Positions 58,451 to 64,000 of a stretch of 64,000 bases of DNA are shown one piece after another (the first letter of the stretch is position 1; every line of letters begins with the position of its first letter). The notes below the pieces were generated by a model. That model ran no database searches. It was not told the DNA's origin and saw only the letters and a list, made by a program, of their open reading frames with translations. This DNA is from Cryptomeria japonica (Eukaryota; Streptophyta; Pinopsida; Cupressales; Cupressaceae). The stretch spans positions 829,488,897 through 829,552,896 of the forward strand of contig NC_081411.1 in assembly GCF_030272615.1 (NCBI RefSeq), in the 5' to 3' direction. The translations under genes were made by a program, and so were the position numbers.

Positions 58451-60166
58451 CTTTAAACTTGCTTTCCTTGGGTTATTGCATGCAAACCAAGATGTAGTAT
58501 TTTGTAATATGATTTTAAGTATATAATATATATATGATGTATATATATATATGTATTCAGATAATTATATTATATATATATAATTAATTTAGTGTTTTTT
58601 AATTTCTGGAAAAGCTTATAATTTTAGATTCGATATTTATGTTTGGAAATACATTAGGAGATTAATTTTTATGTGATTGATTTAACCTTATTGGACAAAT
58701 GACAAAATTGATTTATTTGTATTAATATAGTTGTATTTTCTTATTTTCTAGAAAATCTTTAATTGTAAGTTATTTATGCTTTTCGTTGTTTAAAGAAAAG
58801 ATTGCTTGTATTAGGATTTTGTGTATATGGTATTTGTAGTCAATCTTAATTTCATTGCAATTCTAGTTGAGTTGTCATTATGTCATATGTTATTATATCT
58901 CCTTGGTCAGGTGTTGTTGTGTAACCTTGTTGATATGAGCCATTGTGTGTTTTGTTCCAAATGGTCAATCCTGGGTTAGTGATTGTGTATCCTTCACCTA
59001 TGGTTTGTCAGGATTAGATATGGTTGTCTATTTTGCCATAGAGTCCTCATAGAGAGACCTTTCCTATTAGTGTCCTATGAGAGAGAGTGAATTTCGAGTG
59101 GGGGCCGCGCCCGAAGTGGATGGCAGGATAACCCCTTGAAAGTTAGTTAATAAGTGATAACCTAATAATTGATTAGGGGGTGGGTAGAATAAATATTAAT
59201 TAAGATAATGTACCTTGTGCATAGGTGAGTGATAGTACAGGGCTCATAATGTTGCGAGAATGCCTGGAATGGAAAACTTACCACCTTGTCTTCATGAAAG
59301 GATTGGTAGGGTCCATATGAGACTTAGATGGAGCCAGAGGTTCAGGAGAGGTTACCAGGATAACCCAGGATGGGGTTCGGGACCTATGGAGGCCTACCAT
59401 GGTAACCATTGTAATACATGCGATGACACTCTCTCCTTAGAGTCACTAGTGTTTGTAAGTTGAGTCACATGGATGTTTGCGGAGTCTTGTAGTTCTTTCA
59501 TACTTATCTTATTTGCTTGCTTGAGGGTTTTCTAGTATCTCCTAGCACGGTGGGGTGGTTCCATTTCGGGATCACATGGTTGGGTGGTAGTGCCACTTTC
59601 CATTGGATGTTTTGGATTGTATCTTTAGGAGAGGGAAGGCTTCGCTGGTGTTTCTTGGTTTGTGGTTCATGTACCAACTCATGTTCGTGATCATTTTTCA
59701 GTTGAGACCTTGTGGTCATTGTATCAGACTTTTATGTAACCTTGATATTATAACTTTGTAATACATGGTATTGTTGGAAGCCATGTAATTATGGATATTG
59801 TAATATTATGTCAATGGAATGTATGTTGATTCGGTTCCTTTGATCTTTTGTATAAATGGTTTTTGGATAAATAGATGCTTTCAAATACTTTGACTCTTTC
59901 ATTATGGAATTTAGATGTGTGTGTAGTTTTAATCTTAAGCATTTAATTTACCTAATTAAATGGACAATTGGATTAACCATGGTGTTAATATAATCTATGA
60001 ATTAATCTTTGTTGGTAACGCTTAGGAAATCATGTGTTAGACTTCCATTGTGTTATTAAACGGGCAATTGTTATAATTAATGCACTTAATCTTTAAAAAA
60101 AAAAAATTCACCCTTTAGTTGCCTAGTTGTGTTGTTTTCCTTTAGGGTTCCTAGCGGGGCATTACA
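58449..60166 (+). mobile_element. partial giant LTR inserted in gypsy RNase H
   Basis: Ends GCGGGGCATTACA at 60166, like the 4.3-kb solo LTR at 24624, and contains GGGGGCCGCGCCCGAAGTGG (59100-59119) with the following 300 bp matching 23246-23560. The left end does not show the TGTAGTACCCC start, and no target duplication is seen (AAATGG on the left, CATTAC on the right), so its 5' part and the left junction were lost. The RNase H codons continue directly on the right as HYFFPKEFVLYTNHQALEYL. Confidence 0.8.
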
Positions 60167-61230
60167 CATTACTTTTTTCCTAAGGAGTTTGTGTTGTATA
60201 CAAATCATCAAGCTTTGGAGTATTTGCACAGTCAGAGTAAGTTGAATCAGAGACATTTGAGATGGGTAGAATTCTTACAGATTAACACTTTTTTGTTGAA
60301 GCATAGAAGTGGGAAATATAACAAATTTGTTGATGCATTGAGTAGGAGAAGGAATTTGTCGACAGAGATGAGGGTGACAATATTAGGTTTCAAAGATTTG
60401 GAGACCTTCTATGATGAAGACCTGGATTTTGCAGACCTTGGAAAACATGTAGAGAACCAATTATGGTTGATAGGAGCAAATGGTTGGATTATTTCATTCA
60501 GGATGAAATGTTATTCAAGGGAGTTCAGTTGTGCATACCTAAGAGTTACATGAGAGAGAACCTGATAAAGGAAAAACACAGTGAGGGACTAGCTGGACAT
60601 TTTGACATTGACAAAATAGTAGCATTGGTGAGTGAGAAGTACTTTTGGCCCGAAATTCATAAGGAGATTAAGAGATATGTGTAGAGTTGTAGACTTTGTC
60701 AAGTTGTAAAAGGTAGTAGTCAGAATGTGGGATTGTATAAACCTTTGACAGTACTAGTAAGACCTTGGGAGGATATAAGTATGGATTTTGTACTTGAATT
60801 GCCTAAGACACTGAGAGAGAATGATTCTATATTTGTGGTAGCGGATAGATTTTTAAAGATGGCTCATTTCATACCTTGCAAGAAGACATCAGATGCATCG
60901 CATGTAGCACACCTATTTTTCAAGGAAGTGGTGAGATTGCATGGATTACCTAAGAGCATAGTTTTAGATAGAGACACTAAGTTTGTTGCCTATTTTTGGA
61001 GAACAATTTGGAAGAAGCTGAAGACAAATTTGAAGTTCAGTTCTACTTTTCACCCACAGACTAATGGATAGACAAAAGTTGTTAACCATAGTTTAGGAAA
61101 CTTGTTGAGATGTTTAGTGGGAGATAAAATGGGAAGTTTAGATTTGATTATTGCACAACTAGAGTTTGCCTACAACAATTCAGTGTATAGAAGTACCAGA
61201 AAAACACCTTTTCTCATATAGTTATCGGAG
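60167..61230 (+). pseudogene. gypsy pol, right part (RNase H end, integrase)
   Basis: RNase H ends with HYFFPKEFVLYTNHQ. Integrase has the HHCC region (HSEGLAGHFD, then CRLCQ after a stop near 60684), MDFVLELPK (first Asp), LDRDTKF (second Asp) and, after a stop at 61069-61071, TKVVNHSLG, where the third catalytic residue (Glu, 36 positions after the first Asp of DRD) is Lys (codon 61075-61077). Further stops follow near 61219. The domain would have inserted cDNA into chromatin and is inactive here. Confidence 0.9.
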
Positions 61231-61523
61231 TGCATCCTAGAAGTATATCAGAATTTAGAGACATTAGCAGTGAATACCGAAAAATTTCAAAAGCAGAAGA
61301 TTTTGCAGATCACATGCCAACATTGCATATTCAAGTTAAGCAGCATTTGGAAGACATGAACAACAAATATAAGGAGAATCTCTCTTTTCTCCTTATAAGT
61401 TCCAACCGAGAATGTCTCTTTTCTCAGATATACCGTCACTTCATCACCAACTTCAATTAACCCCAACAGATCATCAAAATAGATCAAGTGATGGGACTCA
61501 CTTTTCAATTAACCTCGAGAGTC

Positions 61524-63195
61524 TGATGCAGGAGCACTGGTCTAGTTCTTACAAGTTGGCCACTTTTCAGTGGAATTGCTTGAGAGTATGGCATTTCTTC
61601 TAGTTTGAGTGTTTAGTGTTGTGGTTTTGGGTTTATTCCCTTGTGTTCGTGATCCTTGTCATATTTGAGCTTCATGGCATTTGGTTTTGTTCTTGGTGAG
61701 TTATCGATTCCAATATTGACCTGTTTGATATGTTCTTACCAGTTAGCCTGGCAGTGTGTTGAGTGAAGTTGGATTGGGTTGCGATTGATCTTCATGACTT
61801 GTGGATCATTGGAGATGTTGCTTTGGGCATTGGCCAGTATTTATGGAGGTCCATGCATCATTTTATGTAGTGATAATTTTAAGAAAACCCCCCTCAAAAA
61901 AAGAAAAATCTTGGCAAATATTTATTTATTTTGGATAAAAATAATAATTTGTATTGGCGAATCTTAAAAAACAATACGTATGCATTAATTACTATTGTGC
62001 ATAATTTCATTAAAAAAATTAAACTTTTAATAGAAAAGTAGAGGTCTAAGGTGAAAAATATTAATGAGTTTAAAGGGAAGACACTACTTTATTTAGTTAC
62101 TACCATTAATTTAAATTAATCTAATAGCCTTCTATGTATTTTGTTAGATAAAATGTACTTAAAATTTGTAATACTCATGGGCCCAAAATTATTTTTATAC
62201 CATTAATTTCCATTGAGGTCAACAATTGAAAAGCAACTCACCCCCCATGAGCATTATAGCTTGTAGGTACAATTTACCTCATGGAATGCAATGATGGTCA
62301 TTAGATTATATTTTGAATCAATGATGGCAACTAAAGATTGCTAATAAAACCCTAAAGTAACTAATAATTATGATGCATTATTGGTGAATTAATTTAACTT
62401 TTTACAATAAATTATTAAATTTTGGCGAATTTGATCCAATCATGTATCGAATATTTTGCTGAATCTTTGAGTTAAAAAAATTAATAAAATAAATTATTTG
62501 GCAATTTAAATAAGACAAAAATAAAATTTTGTAAAAATGTGGTGATTGAGGTCACCTTAAAACTTGAATTATTAGCCAAATTTTGATATACAAATTTTTA
62601 AAAATAGCTAATTGGTGAATATTAGCCACTAAAAAAATCACTAGTTTTATGTTTTCGGAGATGTTTTTAGTGATTTGAGTCGACATGTTACCGTTGCACG
62701 TTTCATGAACTGGTTGGTCTTTCGGCTAACTTGATTGAGTTGCAATTACTTACGAATGGTATAAAGGGTGGTTTGTGAATCATTTGAGGGGCAGAAGTTA
62801 GAAGATAGAAGACAGAGTTTTGAGATCAAGCAAAGATGTAGATCCAACGAGATTCTAATCTGGTTGGACTAAGGCCGGAAGGCTGAGGTTCGGATTAGGG
62901 TAGAATCAACAAACTGTTCTCGGAAGCCAATTTGATATGAGGATGATATGCAGATCTTGTAATTGTGATGTAAGAAGTATTTGTATCCTAGACTATGTTC
63001 CAACATATGGCATGTGTAATCCTTCAGACTGTAATAAGGTTTATTCATGTTATTTAACGGTTATGTGTTTTGTGTTGTTATAGGTTGTTCTTGTTGTTGT
63101 TTTGTTACCAGTTACCAGTATATCTTGCATGGTTTATGTGTTAAGTTGGAAGGTTGGGTTGTCCTTCATTGGATCTCCCTGCCTTGTCTGTGTCA
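61524..63195 (+). repeat. 3' LTR of the gypsy element, with a MITE inside
   Basis: Matches 54757-55629 on both sides of the MITE (61524-61867 and 62644-63195). The right end abuts the second ATTGG. Confidence 0.92.
61868..62643. mobile_element. hAT-like MITE (776 bp) with TAGTGAT termini
   Basis: It begins TAGTGATAATTTT and ends AAAAAAATCACTA, an inverted pair, and is flanked by ATTTTATG (61860-61867) and GTTTTATG (62644-62651), an 8-bp target duplication with one mismatch. The other LTR of the host element has a single ATTTTATG at this place. The inside is AT-rich with no ORF of note. TIR form and 8-bp duplication suggest hAT ancestry. Confidence 0.8.
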
Positions 63196-63962
63196 ATTGG
63201 TTAAGGTTTCTAAAAGAGATCTACTAACAATAATCTCTATTTCTAAGTTGATTTAGATAAAATCTTAATCGTTGTAGCATATGTTGATGACATCATATTT
63301 GGAGAAAGTGATGGTATGTGTAGAAGGTTTGTTGGTGAGATGTAGAAGGAATTTGAGATGTCCATGATTGTTGTGTTGATTTTTTTCTTGGAATGCAAGT
63401 GAATCAAAATAGCAAAGGAATTTTCATTTCTCAATCTAAATATGTCAAAGAGTTGTTGAAGAAGTTTGGGTTGGAGAATTATAAATCAGTTTGTACACCT
63501 ATGAAGTCCTACCGGATGCAAGTTATCAAAGCATGATAAGTCTCCTAAGGCTGATGCAAGTAAGTATAGATCAATGATTGGAGGACTATTATATTTGATT
63601 ATAATTAGACCAGATATCATGTTTTTTTTTTTTTAGCAGCTAGAATTCAGTAAGAACCAAAAGAATCACATCTTATTGTAGTAAAAAGGACTTTTAGATA
63701 TTTAAAGGGAAAACAAGAGTTTGAATTGTGGTATCCTAGAGATTCAAATTTAATTTTGACAGCATATAGAGATGCAAATTAGTTAGGAAGTGTTGATGAC
63801 AAAAAAAGTACAAGTAGTGGAGCATTTTTCCTTGGCTCCTGATTAGTTACTTGGCCAAGTAAGAAGCAAGATTTTGTGTCTCCATCCATCACTAAAAATG
63901 AATATATTGTAACGTATTCATTCCGCACACAGGTACTTTGGATGAAACAAACTTTGAAGGAT
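63196..63962 (+). pseudogene. copia C, right part: RT C-terminus and RNase H
   Basis: Continues exactly from 54756 after the gypsy element. The RT catalytic box AYVDDIIFGESDG (about 63277-63315) is intact, followed by KEFEMSMI and [22 protein letters not shown]. Frameshifts and stops follow near 63380, 63530 and 63620. RNase H words are SVDDKKSTSSGAFFLGS, and VLWMKQTLKDG at the very end, where another element starts at 63962. Confidence 0.88.
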
Positions 63963-64000
63963 GGGTAAGTGCACCAAGATGGTGAACAAAAAGGGGGGTA
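63962..64000 (+). mobile_element. start of a DNA transposon (GGTAAGTGCACCAAGATGGT), runs off the window
   Basis: The last 38-39 bases are the reverse complement of 37791-37830 (TACCCCC..GTTCACCATCTTGGTGCACTTACCC). This is an inverted terminal sequence placed inside the copia C RNase H reading frame. Only the terminus is visible. Confidence 0.65.

Larger units (their letters stand above)
54757..63195 (+). mobile_element. Ty3/gypsy element with both LTRs, inserted in copia C
   Basis: LTRs are 54757-55629 and 61524-63195 (the latter inflated by a 776-bp MITE). Both begin TGATGCAGGAGCA and end TGT(G/T)(T/C)A-like. The target duplication ATTGG is at 54752-54756 and 63196-63200. A tRNA-Met type PBS (TGGTATCAGAG) starts at 55632. 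The interior order is gag, zinc knuckle, protease, RT, RNase H, integrase. A giant-LTR fragment (58449-60166) splits RNase H. RT lacks an internal segment and integrase has lost a catalytic residue, so the element is dead. Confidence 0.93.

Noticed and set aside
58449-60166. A complete LTR with target duplication in gypsy RNase H
   Set aside because: The right end is canonical but the left end lacks the family start and the flanks do not match, so only a partial LTR is supported.

Overview
This window looks like a piece of a large, repeat-packed seed-plant nuclear genome, most likely a conifer. The main reasons are a nine-exon terpene synthase that reads like the gymnosperm TPS-d class, and an old, deeply nested set of LTR retrotransposons with very long LTRs. 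I cannot fix the species. No bacterial-style operon, CRISPR array or rRNA gene is visible, and I found no tRNA gene by eye.

Layout. 1-530: minus-strand Ty3/gypsy-type gag remnant. 1,830-2,780: hairpin-rich degenerate repeats, followed by a stop-riddled unknown ORF (2,835-4,222) and a copia-type LTR tail ending at 4,710. 4,714-7,228: AT, CT and GA simple-sequence tracts, a short unknown ORF, and a 780-bp array of about 20-bp units in alternating orientation. 7,229-13,801: complete minus-strand Ty1/copia element (copia A) with both LTRs, PBS, PPT and a 5-bp target duplication. 14,300-27,561: an uncharacterised DNA transposon (copy 1) with a plus-strand DDE-like transposase gene, a 360-bp satellite, and a minus-strand multi-exon companion gene. 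It is split by two solo LTRs stacked at one site (1.4 kb and 4.3 kb). 27,945-34,620: plus-strand copia B. 34,672-37,138: minus-strand short-LTR non-autonomous element (TRIM/LARD type). 37,139-37,829: end fragment of another DNA transposon. 38,150-38,480: broken 3' end of a second terpene synthase copy. 39,436-40,580: tandemly duplicated terpene synthase promoter. 40,627-43,833: terpene synthase gene. 44,029-46,240: truncated giant LTR. 46,240-53,398: DNA transposon copy 2. 53,650-63,962: copia C, split by a complete Ty3/gypsy element (54,757-63,195) that itself holds a giant-LTR fragment and a hAT-like MITE. 63,962-64,000: the start of another DNA transposon inserted into copia C.

How it fits together. 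The only host-type gene is the terpene synthase. Its reading frame is complete from ATG to stop, with consensus introns and both metal-binding motifs, apart from one apparent 1-nt frameshift at the exon 5/6 junction. The other genes are mobile-element genes in various states of decay. Because related copies lie in the same window, several insertions can be checked against an empty site or twin copy: the stacked solo LTRs against 50,381-50,400, the LTR behind the terpene synthase against 38,470-38,490, and the MITE against the 5' LTR of its host. The strongest candidate for something undescribed is the two-gene DNA transposon family with convergent genes and a shared GTGCACCAAGATGGTG-type terminus.
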